This document shows, piece by piece, positions 1-6,520 of a stretch of 9,314 nt of DNA. Position 1 is the first letter of the stretch, and each line of letters opens with the position of its first letter. This stretch comes from Bacillota bacterium (lineage in GTDB: Bacteria; Bacillota; Clostridia; Lachnospirales; Lachnospiraceae). The stretch lies in contig JAEZHX010000190.1 of the NCBI GenBank assembly GCA_023436765.1, positions 1 through 9,314 on the forward strand, in the 5' to 3' direction. Under the pieces are notes generated by a model. The model saw only the letters and a list, made by a program, of their open reading frames with translations, made no database searches and was not told the origin of the DNA. The position numbers were made by a program, and so were the translations under genes.

Positions 1-35
1 TCTTTTTATGCAAGAAAGAAGCAGACTTAAATGAA

Positions 36-82
36 CCCACAGGGAGTTTCTGACCGCATGTATCGGTAGAAGTATCTGTGGG
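36..82 (+). repeat. Imperfect hairpin upstream of the mutS2-like gene
   Basis: The outer arms CCCACAG (36-42) and CTGTGGG (76-82) are perfectly complementary. Inside, TTCT/AGAA (48-51/68-71) and ACCG/CGGT (53-56/64-67) extend the stem with one bulged G, leaving a 7-nt loop CATGTAT. No continuous T-run follows, only an AT-rich stretch, so a terminator reading is weak. It could be a structured 5' leader of the following gene or an intercistronic element. I do not recognise a known riboswitch family. No promoter can be placed between it and the ribosome binding site at 101-106, so the mRNA of the next gene probably contains this hairpin. Confidence 0.45.
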
Positions 83-116
83 AATTTATTTATATATCTG
101 AAGGAGTTTGAGATTT

Positions 117-2069
117 ATGATGATTGAAAAGTCAATGAAAGCATTAGAGTTTGATAAAATATTAAATATGCTGAGCGAACATGCCGTATCCGACCTAGCC
201 AGGCAGAGGCTGCTTGCATTAAAGCCCTACTTAAGTCTGTCGGAGGTAAGACTGAAGCTGCAGGAAACAACCGAGGCAGTCACTATCCTGGAGCACATCG
301 GCACTCCGCCGCTTCCCCTGATGAAGGATACTGATATGCTGCTCGAGCTGGCGGAAAAAGGCTCCATGCTGATTCCCGAACAGCTGACCATGGTCGGGAG
401 TTTCCTGACAGCCTGCAGCCGCATGAAGCAATTCCTGAAAAGGGCTGAATCCCTGAGGGTTTCAATCGCAGATTACGGTGGTTCCGTTGTCCTGCTGCCG
501 TCACTGCTCAGTGAGATTGAACGGTCCATCCGGAATAACAGGCTGGATGACAATGCTTCAGCAGAGCTAAAGAGCATTCGCAGGAAGATGGATCAGCTGC
601 GTCAGGAGATGAAATCAAAGCTGGAGAGTATTCTACGCAACAAGAAGGAATGGTTTACGGAAAGCTTCGTGGCCACAAGAAACGGACATTTCGTCCTTCC
701 GGTAAAAAAGGAATGTAAGAATAATGTCAGCGGTTCCGTATTAGATATTTCCTCCACCGGTTCAACATACTTTATTGAGCCCACTGTAGTCTCGAAGTTA
801 AAGGAAGAGCTTTCCCAGCTGGAGATTGAGGAAAGCAATGAGGAACGAAGGATTCTCTATACACTGACAGCGCTAGTCGTGGAGCATGCCACCGAGATTC
901 GGTTGGATATGGAAGCCATGGAGGTACTGGATATCGTATTTGCCAAGGCAAAGCTAAGCCTATCGATGAAGGCAGTCCCCGTCCTGATGAACAGTAATCG
1001 GAGTATCAGGATAGAGGGTGGCAGACATCCGTTAATTCCTGCCTCAGAATGTGTTCCACTGGATTTTAGTCTGGGGAACGGAGTGAACGGTATCGTGATT
1101 ACCGGGCCAAATACCGGAGGGAAAACCGTTGCGCTAAAGACCGTCGGATTATTCAGCCTGATGGCGCAGAGCGGCCTTCATATCCCCTGTGTCAGTGCTG
1201 AGCTGTGTATGAATAACGCTGTCCTGTGTGACATCGGGGATGGCCAGAGCATTACAGAGAACCTCTCCACCTTCTCCTCCCATATCATGAGCATCATCGG
1301 AATACTGGAGAACTCAGACCGCAACAGCCTTATTCTGCTGGATGAACTGGGTTCCGGTACGGACCCGGCAGAGGGCATGGGCATTGCCATCTCAATCCTT
1401 GAGGAGCTGAGTGAGAAGGGCTGTCTCTTTGTGGCTACCACCCATTACCCCGAGGTGAAGGAATACGCCCATAAGAAGGAGGGTCTTACGAATGCCAGAA
1501 TGGCCTTTGATCGGGAAAGCTTAAAGCCGCTCTACCGGTTGGAGATCGGGGAGGCAGGAGAAAGCTGCGCACTCTATATTGCCAAACGGCTGGGACTTCC
1601 GGCTAAAATGCTAAAGCGCGCCTATGAAGAGGCTTATCTGAAGGAAGGCCATGTAGACCGAAAAATTCCGGAGGCAGATTTTCTTGCCTCTTCAGGAAAT
1701 GAGAATGCACAAGCAAGAACTATCGTTAATTTAAACCGAATCGAGGACGAGAAGCCGAAGAAGCAGATAAGCACACGCAGTCAACGTTTTCAGCTCGGTG
1801 ATTCTGTTATGGTTTATCCCCAGAAGAAAATCGGAATCGTATACCGTCAGGCAAATGAGAAGGGTGAGATTGGGGTGCAGATTCAGAAAAACAAGGAGCT
1901 GTTCAACCATAAAAGATTGCAGCTGATCGCACCTGCTTCCGAGATGTACCCCGAGGATTACGATTTCTCCATCGTTTTTGACAGCGTAGCAAACCGTAAG
2001 GCCCGGCATAAGATGGAGAAGGGCTATCAGCCCGACCTCGAGATCGTATACGAGAAAGAAAATCGTTAA
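117..2069 (+). CDS. MutS2-like DNA-binding ATPase lacking the C-terminal Smr domain
   Basis: This is a MutS-family protein of about 650 residues. The N-terminal part (about 1-300) has the MutS2-type start with LEFDKIL and a helical lever/clamp region. The ATPase domain carries Walker A GPNTGGKT at 330-337, the STFSSH motif at 384-389, Walker B LILLDE ending at D409-E410, and ATTHY with H443. A KOW-like beta segment starting QLGDSV lies near 559-602. Full-length MutS2 proteins are about 780 residues and end in a Smr nuclease domain. Here the chain stops after a short basic tail, so the nuclease is absent. MutS2 proteins act on branched DNA (anti-recombination) or on collided ribosomes; which applies here is unknown. 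The start is ATG 117, or the adjacent ATG 120, because AAGGAG at 101-106 sits 10 nt upstream. An in-frame TTG at 108 is only 1 nt from that site and is rejected. The gene is intact and convergent with the thioesterase. Confidence 0.9.
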   Translation: MMIEKSMKALEFDKILNMLSEHAVSDLARQRLLALKPYLSLSEVRLKLQETTEAVTILEHIGTPPLPLMKDTDMLLELAEKGSMLIPEQLTMVGSFLTACSRMKQFLKRAESLRVSIADYGGSVVLLPSLLSEIERSIRNNRLDDNASAELKSIRRKMDQLRQEMKSKLESILRNKKEWFTESFVATRNGHFVLPVKKECKNNVSGSVLDISSTGSTYFIEPTVVSKLKEELSQLEIEESNEERRILYTLTALVVEHATEIRLDMEAMEVLDIVFAKAKLSLSMKAVPVLMNSNRSIRIEGGRHPLIPASECVPLDFSLGNGVNGIVITGPNTGGKTVALKTVGLFSLMAQSGLHIPCVSAELCMNNAVLCDIGDGQSITENLSTFSSHIMSIIGILENSDRNSLILLDELGSGTDPAEGMGIAISILEELSEKGCLFVATTHYPEVKEYAHKKEGLTNARMAFDRESLKPLYRLEIGEAGESCALYIAKRLGLPAKMLKRAYEEAYLKEGHVDRKIPEADFLASSGNENAQARTIVNLNRIEDEKPKKQISTRSQRFQLGDSVMVYPQKKIGIVYRQANEKGEIGVQIQKNKELFNHKRLQLIAPASEMYPEDYDFSIVFDSVANRKARHKMEKGYQPDLEIVYEKENR

Positions 2070-2104
2070 ATGAATAAGAGGCCCTGCTTAATACCTAAAT
2101 GGTA

Positions 2105-2155
2105 AAAAGAAAAAGTCCTTACTTTTCGCTCACGAAAAATTTGGACTTTTTTATT
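2105..2155. terminator. Bidirectional intrinsic terminator
   Basis: AAAAAGTCC (2110-2118) pairs with GGACTTTTT (2143-2151). An inner stem TTTTCG/CGAAAA closes on a CTCA loop after a small internal loop. A T-run follows on the plus strand, and the A-run before the hairpin becomes a T-run on the minus strand. It lies between two convergent genes, so it probably serves both the mutS2-like gene and the thioesterase operon. Confidence 0.85.
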
Positions 2156-2188
2156 GGTTATTTACATTAATAAATACTTTAATCGTTC

Positions 2189-2656
2189 TTATAGCGCCTC
2201 AACCCCTGTCCACCTGGACAGAATTTCATACATCTCCTTATAGTTCTTCTTCAGACTGGCCATTTTAAAATCCTTGGTAACAAAGCAATGCTCTGTCTTG
2301 CCTGTTATTCTTAATTGTCCGCTTTTCTCATCCAGAATCCGGTATTCTATTGTCATCTTGATTCCGTTGAAGAATGCAAGCTTGGGTACGACCAAGACAT
2401 TTTCCTTAAATCTGACCGGCTGTTTATATTCACAATAAGCGCTTAATACCGGGCAATAGAGCCCTGCCGCCTCAATCTGATCAAACCCAAGTCCGATCTG
2501 GTCCAAAAGATTCACCCTGGCTTCCTCAAACCAACGGATATAATTGGAGTGATGAACGACAGCCATTTGATCTGTCTCATAGTACATTGCCTGACGGCGA
2601 TACGGTTTGATTTCGGTTTCCTGTACTGGAGTCTCTCCTGTCGTATGATGATTCAA
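2189..2656 (-). CDS. Hotdog-fold acyl-CoA thioesterase (4HBT/YbgC-FadM type)
   Basis: This is a 155-residue cytosolic protein of the 4-hydroxybenzoyl-CoA thioesterase family, which hydrolyses acyl-CoA or acyl-carrier thioesters. The family signature is seen at residues 25-47: YYETD with candidate catalytic D29, then VVHHSNY and RWFEEAR. The rest matches the expected single hotdog domain. An extension of about 18 residues precedes the first strand. The start is TTG at 2656: a GGGAGAG site lies 7 nt upstream, and the start overlaps the dehydrogenase stop as TTGA (4-nt overlap), which suggests translational coupling. The next in-frame Met is residue 24, already inside the conserved motif, so a later start is unlikely. 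It is the last gene of the DGC-SDR-thioesterase cluster. The substrate cannot be told from sequence; coupling to an oxidoreductase is compatible with turnover of an acyl-CoA intermediate. Confidence 0.9.
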   Translation of the reverse strand: MNHHTTGETPVQETEIKPYRRQAMYYETDQMAVVHHSNYIRWFEEARVNLLDQIGLGFDQIEAAGLYCPVLSAYCEYKQPVRFKENVLVVPKLAFFNGIKMTIEYRILDEKSGQLRITGKTEHCFVTKDFKMASLKKNYKEMYEILSRWTGVEAL

Positions 2657-3390
2657 GTGTGATCTCTCCCTTCATAATTCCAGCCCAAGTCATTATGGTA
2701 TATCATCTGTCTGCTCATCCCGCCATCTATGATCAGGTTCTCTCCGGTGATAAAGCTGCTGTCACTGCTGCAAAGGAACAGGACCGCTCTGGCGATATCC
2801 ATCGGGGTTCCTACCCTTCCTGCCGGGTGCTGCTCATGATCCTCCCTGCCAAAGCTCCCCTCCGTCGTATCAATCCAACCGGGCGAGATGCTGTTAACTC
2901 TGACCCGTCCGGACAGGCTGACTGCCAGGGCATGAGTCAGTGCTGTAATTCCTCCTTTGGCAGCGCTGTAGCTCTCCGTATCCTCCTGGGACATGAATGC
3001 CCGGGTGGAGGATATGTTCACGATGGCTGCTCCCTGGTTAAAATACGGAAGAAATAAGCTTGACAGAAGGTAGGGTGCAGTTACCCCCGTCCTTAGCACA
3101 TAGTTAAAGTCCTCGAAGCTGCAGCCGGAAATTATTCCTTTTCTGCTCAGACAGGCATTATTAATCAGATAATCCACTGAACCGAAACGCTTTGTTACCC
3201 TATCGGTAAAGTCCTTCAGTACTGCCTCTTCCGAAATATCACCACAGTAATAAAAGTCACAGGTTGACGGTTGTTCCTCAAGATCTATGACGGCAGTCGC
3301 GGCTCCTGCTCGCATAAACTCTTCCGTTATGCACCTTCCGATTCCTTTCGAACCTCCGGTGATGACTACTTTCTTATCCCTAAAATTCAT
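2653..3390 (-). CDS. Short-chain dehydrogenase/reductase (classical SDR)
   Basis: This is a 245-residue Rossmann-fold oxidoreductase. The cofactor motif TGGSKGIG is at 11-18. An acidic D36 ends the second strand and favours NAD(H) over NADP(H). LINNAC (75-80) stands for the usual NNAG. The catalytic Ser is S128 (NISS), and Y141-x3-K145 completes the triad. The Asn normally found in the fourth helix is replaced: the aligned stretch reads VLRTGVTAPY with G102 at that position. SPGWIDT and the C-terminal IDGGM motif are present, so the protein is full length. The ATG start has an AGGAGG site 8 nt upstream. The gene lies 47 nt downstream of the diguanylate cyclase with no visible terminator between, and overlaps the thioesterase by 4 nt. 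The substrate is unknown; annotations such as 3-oxoacyl-ACP reductase would be over-specific. Confidence 0.92.
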   Translation of the reverse strand: MNFRDKKVVITGGSKGIGRCITEEFMRAGAATAVIDLEEQPSTCDFYYCGDISEEAVLKDFTDRVTKRFGSVDYLINNACLSRKGIISGCSFEDFNYVLRTGVTAPYLLSSLFLPYFNQGAAIVNISSTRAFMSQEDTESYSAAKGGITALTHALAVSLSGRVRVNSISPGWIDTTEGSFGREDHEQHPAGRVGTPMDIARAVLFLCSSDSSFITGENLIIDGGMSRQMIYHNDLGWNYEGRDHT

Positions 3391-3437
3391 CCGCCATTCC
3401 TCCTGAACCTCAGCTATGTAGGATGATCAACCGGTTC

Positions 3438-4328
3438 CTAGCCTTCCACCCGGTTCCTGCCGTTATTTTTTGCCAGATACAGGTTTTTATCCGCACATTC
3501 TATGATCTTCTCTATTGTCACGCCGTCATCCGGTATCAGATGACATATACCGAAGCTTGCCGTAGCACGGATTTCGATGCCGCTAAAAGTTATAACGGTA
3601 TTCTCAAAGGCTTTTCTCATCCGTTCCGCGATCTGTCGGGTGATCTCCCTGCTGGCCCCCGGTATACAAATCAAAAATTCCTCTCCGCCATACCGGGCTA
3701 CCCAGTCCGTCTCCCTCTTCAGTTCGCTCACCAGGACCTTAGCAAATATCCTTAACACCTCATCCCCTGCCAGATGTCCATAGGTATCATTGACAACCTT
3801 AAAATTGTCAATATCCGCCATTACAAGTCCCAACCTATGGCTGGAAATGGTTGCGTTCACGACATCAGCGGGAAGCTTATCATAAATATATTTTCTGTTA
3901 TAAATACCGGTAAGAGAATCCTTGGATGCCATGAAATTAATATTTTCAATCATTCCGCTAACAACACTTTTATTATTGTCCGTTGAATTTTGAAGCATCA
4001 AACTATGGGTAACATTTTTGAACAGCTCGACGACTACCTTTCTGTTCGTGAGCTGAACGGGAATTGCAGTAATCATTAATATATCATTCTTGGAATATTC
4101 CAGTTTTATGAAGGTTTCATTCTCATGATAGGCCCTCATGGAAACACAATTTTCGCACTCCCTGTTATTCCCAAAAGCATCAAAGCATTTCAAGGGAGCC
4201 TCAAGATTTTCATACTCGTTAGAACTGATTACCTTTTTATTCACCGGATCAACCAAACGGATTTTGTCATATAATTTTTCAACTATATGCAATTTTTCAT
4301 AGATTTTTTTTATCTCCTTATCGAACAA
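3438..4328 (-). CDS. Diguanylate cyclase with Cys-containing PAS-like sensor domain
   Basis: This 296-residue protein makes c-di-GMP from two GTP. The C-terminal GGDEF domain (about 135-296) has the active-site motif GGEEF at 214-218, metal-binding D172 in ADIDNFK, NDTYGHLAGD after it, and an intact inhibitory site R205-x-x-D208 five residues before GGEEF, so product feedback is expected. The N-terminal region (about 20-110) looks PAS-like and carries C48, C58 and C61 (a CxxC pair); in family relatives such Cys sets often suggest a metal or redox ligand site, but the ligand here is unknown. No transmembrane segment or signal peptide is visible, so it is cytosolic. The start is TTG at 4328, supported by GGGAGG 6 nt upstream; the next in-frame Met is residue 64. 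It is the first gene of the minus-strand cluster. Its promoter is not resolved in the AT-rich upstream region. Confidence 0.93.
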   Translation of the reverse strand: MFDKEIKKIYEKLHIVEKLYDKIRLVDPVNKKVISSNEYENLEAPLKCFDAFGNNRECENCVSMRAYHENETFIKLEYSKNDILMITAIPVQLTNRKVVVELFKNVTHSLMLQNSTDNNKSVVSGMIENINFMASKDSLTGIYNRKYIYDKLPADVVNATISSHRLGLVMADIDNFKVVNDTYGHLAGDEVLRIFAKVLVSELKRETDWVARYGGEEFLICIPGASREITRQIAERMRKAFENTVITFSGIEIRATASFGICHLIPDDGVTIEKIIECADKNLYLAKNNGRNRVEG

Positions 4329-4350
4329 CCGGATCCTCCCTTCTCTTATG

Positions 4351-4365
4351 TGGTATTAACTACCA
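4351..4365. repeat. Inverted repeat TGGTA-N5-TACCA
   Basis: TGGTA and TACCA flank a 5-nt spacer in the intergenic region between the diguanylate cyclase and the CotF-like gene, 22 nt upstream of the cyclase start codon. It could be an operator or a small hairpin in the cyclase leader. Arms of five bases can occur by chance, so confidence is low. Confidence 0.3.
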
Positions 4366-4412
4366 AAAATTTGTTTATTATTACATTATCATATTTATAC
4401 AGTCACTGCAAC

Positions 4413-4440
4413 TTGATAATTGGGATAGAAACTCTATTAT
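4413..4440 (+). promoter_or_regulatory. Sigma-A-type promoter for the CotF-like gene
   Basis: TTGATA (4413-4418) and TATTAT (4435-4440) each match the sigma-A consensus at 5 of 6 bases, with a 16-nt spacer. Transcription would start near 4447, giving a leader of about 23 nt that holds the GGAGGTG ribosome binding site at 4457-4463. This is unexpected for a spore-coat gene, which would usually use a sporulation sigma factor. Confidence 0.5.
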
Positions 4441-4469
4441 TTGAAATACTATTTATGGAGGTGTTTATC

Positions 4470-4982
4470 ATGATTAGTAATATTACATTAAGTACTAAGG
4501 AAAGGTATCTTCTTGAAGATGAAAAAACCCACGAAGAACAGTGTATTCTGAAGTATGACAATTATGCCAACCTGGCCGCCGATGCACAATTAAAAGCAGT
4601 TTTCCGTGCAAATGGTCAAAAGGAAAGGGAGCATCTGGAGACAATCAACCAGCTGCTTCAGGGCAAGGTTCCTTCCATGGCAGGTCAAGGCCAAAACAGC
4701 CAGAGCAATAACCAGGGACAGTCACAGGGGACTTCTCAGACCTCTCAGCAGAACGCAGTAGAGATGAGCGGCTCACAGAGCTTTAAAATGTCTGACAAGG
4801 ATATGTGTACTGATATGTTAAGTACCGAAAAATATGTTTCCGGTACGTATGATACTGCTATCTTTGAATTCAGTGATGCACAGGTGAGAGATGTACTGAA
4901 CCACATTCAGAAGGAAGAACAGAAGCATGGCGAAGCAATCTTTGCGTATATGCAAAGCAAAGGAATGTATTCCACAAAGTAG
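4470..4982 (+). CDS. CotF-family spore coat / ferritin-like protein
   Basis: This 170-residue protein belongs to the coat-F family, whose members have a ferritin-like helical fold. Two helical hairpins are visible. The first (about 10-64) holds E18-x2-H21 and E52-x2-H55. The second (about 108-165) holds SDKDMCTDMLSTEKY, AIFEFSD and E150-x2-H153 in KEEQKHGEAI. They are joined by a low-complexity linker rich in Gln, Ser, Asn and Gly (about 72-104). The two ExxH motifs plus Glu/His in the partner helices could form a di-metal site, but binding is inference. The start is ATG 4470 with GGAGGTG ending 6 nt upstream; in-frame starts further upstream (ATG 4455 inside the ribosome binding site, or 4287) are not credible. 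It stands alone, divergent from the cyclase, with its own promoter and terminator. A role in the spore coat is likely, but vegetative coat-F relatives exist. Confidence 0.85.
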   Translation: MISNITLSTKERYLLEDEKTHEEQCILKYDNYANLAADAQLKAVFRANGQKEREHLETINQLLQGKVPSMAGQGQNSQSNNQGQSQGTSQTSQQNAVEMSGSQSFKMSDKDMCTDMLSTEKYVSGTYDTAIFEFSDAQVRDVLNHIQKEEQKHGEAIFAYMQSKGMYSTK

Positions 4983-5000
4983 ATCGTATTGTCTGTAAAT

Positions 5001-5040
5001 AATGACCCGGAGCTGCAGCTGCAATTCCGGGTCATTTTTA
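5001..5040 (+). terminator. Intrinsic terminator of the CotF-like gene
   Basis: AATGACCCGG (5001-5010) pairs perfectly with CCGGGTCATT (5027-5036), giving a GC-rich 10-bp stem followed by TTTTTA. The loop itself contains the self-complementary GCAGCTGC. It begins 18 nt after the CotF-like stop codon. On the minus strand the trailing sequence is a weaker TTATTTA, so it may also stop transcripts of the convergent transporter operon. Confidence 0.88.
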
Positions 5041-5102
5041 CATCGTGATTTCTCACAGACATTTATTAGAATATATTTCCTATCAACTCATTTATCTACT
5101 GG

Positions 5103-6479
5103 CTATAGCAGAAAGAGAGCTACAAGGAAGGTTGCTGCGAAGCCGATAAGAACAGGTTTTAGATTCTTCTTCGCCAGCTCCAGAGGATTCACATTACAGA
5201 TTGCTGCCACGGGGATGATCCCCCAGGGAATGATCGTTCCGCCGCCAACCCAGATCGTAGTGATCTGACCAAGAGCAGCCAGGGTTTCCTTACTGACATC
5301 CACAGCATTGGAAAAGGTATTAGCCAGAGAACCGATGAGGGGCAGTCCGGAGAAGCCGGAACCGTCAAGTCCCGTAATAATACCTACGACCATCTGAATG
5401 ATAGCAGCCGGTATCTTGGACAGGGAGATATGATCTGCAAGATAAAGTCCCAGATCAGATAACAGGCCTTTCGCCTCCGATCCGAGAATTTTCTGAGCCA
5501 TCTCCTCACTTCCGAGGAAGAAGAAGGCACCAATCACAATGACCGGGGCAAAGATCTTAATTCCGAAGATAAAGCCATCCTTGATGTAGTCGGTAATTTT
5601 CTCAAGACATAGAGAGCCCTTGTGCTGTACGACAGCCACAAAGCACATGATGAGTACTGCGGTTCCTCCTACCAGAGCGGTCGCATCCCCACCCTTCAGC
5701 TTATTGCTATACATCAGCCAGATGTCAACAAGGAATGCCAGTGGAGTAACAATCGCAACCAGTGTAACGCCGGGCGTTACTTTGGTTGTAGCTTCTTCCT
5801 TCACATTTGTTTTCGGATGCTTCTGAGTGGTCAGCATCACCTGCTTCATATCCTTCCTCATCATAAGGAAGCTGGCAAGGACGGTCACCGTACTCATTGT
5901 CAGCCAAAGCGGCAGGACTGCCTTGCTAAGAGTCAGAGAGTCGCTGATTCCTGCTGCCTTTGAGGTAATGGCAGGCGCACCCTGGATGAAGAAGTCACTG
6001 GATAAGCCAATCCCATGACCGAAGATATTCATGGCAACCGCAGCCCAGATAGGCGTTAGCCCTGCCTTAATCGCAGCCGGAAGCATGATTGCTCCGACCA
6101 GAGCCACTGCAGGCGAAGGCCAGATAAACCAGGAGAAGAACAGCATGATGAACCCTAAGAGGAAAAATGCCACCACCGGATTTACCATAATCTTTTTCAG
6201 CGGCCGCATCATCAGCTCATCCGCCCCGATATCCTGGAGTGCTTTTGACATCGCGATAACGAGCGAGATGACCAAAATGATCCCCCAGAATTCATTTCCG
6301 GAGATAATTAATGAGTTATAAACAGTCTGTATCCCCTTGACCAGACTTCCTGAATACATAAAGCCGATAATAAAAATGCCAAGAATGCAGGGTAGTACCG
6401 TGTCCTTACGAAATCCCATCGTTATAATTACGATTAGTACGATCAGGAAATAAACCAAGTGCAAAGATGTTAGTTCCAT
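5103..6479 (-). CDS. Polytopic permease, ion-transporter (DcuC/GntP-like) type; candidate lysine-linked transporter
   Basis: This 458-residue, very hydrophobic protein has about ten or more predicted membrane segments, for example near 8-22, 28-43, 64-78 and 101-120. A hydrophilic, charged stretch about 208-240 probably forms a cytosolic loop between two halves. The first half has WPSPAVALVGAIMLP (120-134), the kind of broken-helix segment typical of the ion-transporter superfamily, and the second half ends in a G-rich WVGGGTIIPWGIIP stretch. I cannot assign a specific family; it does not resemble NhaC, LysP or the other lysine transporters known to me. It is the second gene of the lysine-riboswitch operon, 41 nt after the flavoprotein. 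It starts at ATG with AGGGGGA 4 nt upstream. The regulatory context makes lysine, a lysine precursor or a lysine product the leading substrate candidates, by inference only. Confidence 0.85.
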   Translation of the reverse strand: MELTSLHLVYFLIVLIVIITMGFRKDTVLPCILGIFIIGFMYSGSLVKGIQTVYNSLIISGNEFWGIILVISLVIAMSKALQDIGADELMMRPLKKIMVNPVVAFFLLGFIMLFFSWFIWPSPAVALVGAIMLPAAIKAGLTPIWAAVAMNIFGHGIGLSSDFFIQGAPAITSKAAGISDSLTLSKAVLPLWLTMSTVTVLASFLMMRKDMKQVMLTTQKHPKTNVKEEATTKVTPGVTLVAIVTPLAFLVDIWLMYSNKLKGGDATALVGGTAVLIMCFVAVVQHKGSLCLEKITDYIKDGFIFGIKIFAPVIVIGAFFFLGSEEMAQKILGSEAKGLLSDLGLYLADHISLSKIPAAIIQMVVGIITGLDGSGFSGLPLIGSLANTFSNAVDVSKETLAALGQITTIWVGGGTIIPWGIIPVAAICNVNPLELAKKNLKPVLIGFAATFLVALFLL

Positions 6480-6520
6480 AATGTCCCCCTAAAGTGTTTT
6501 ATTCTTCCCCTTTGTATCAT

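Noticed and set aside
42..51. GGGAGTTTCT resembling part of a purine riboswitch
   Set aside because: The three-way junction, P2 and the conserved TATG-type 3' junction are missing; the region folds as one long hairpin.
2659..3057. Plus-strand ORF opposite the dehydrogenase
   Set aside because: It is antisense to a clearly conserved SDR and its translation shows no domain features.
4390..4397. CATATTTA as a sigma-E/sigma-K -10 element for the CotF-like gene
   Set aside because: It misses the consensus at the end and no matching -35 was found at the right distance; the TTGATA/TATTAT pair is better.
4287..4469. Upstream extension of the CotF-like gene
   Set aside because: It overlaps the start of the cyclase on the other strand and the CotF-like promoter; ATG 4470 has a good ribosome binding site and matches the family start.
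5620..6321. Several plus-strand ORFs opposite the transporter
   Set aside because: They are antisense shadows of the permease gene without ribosome binding sites or recognisable motifs.
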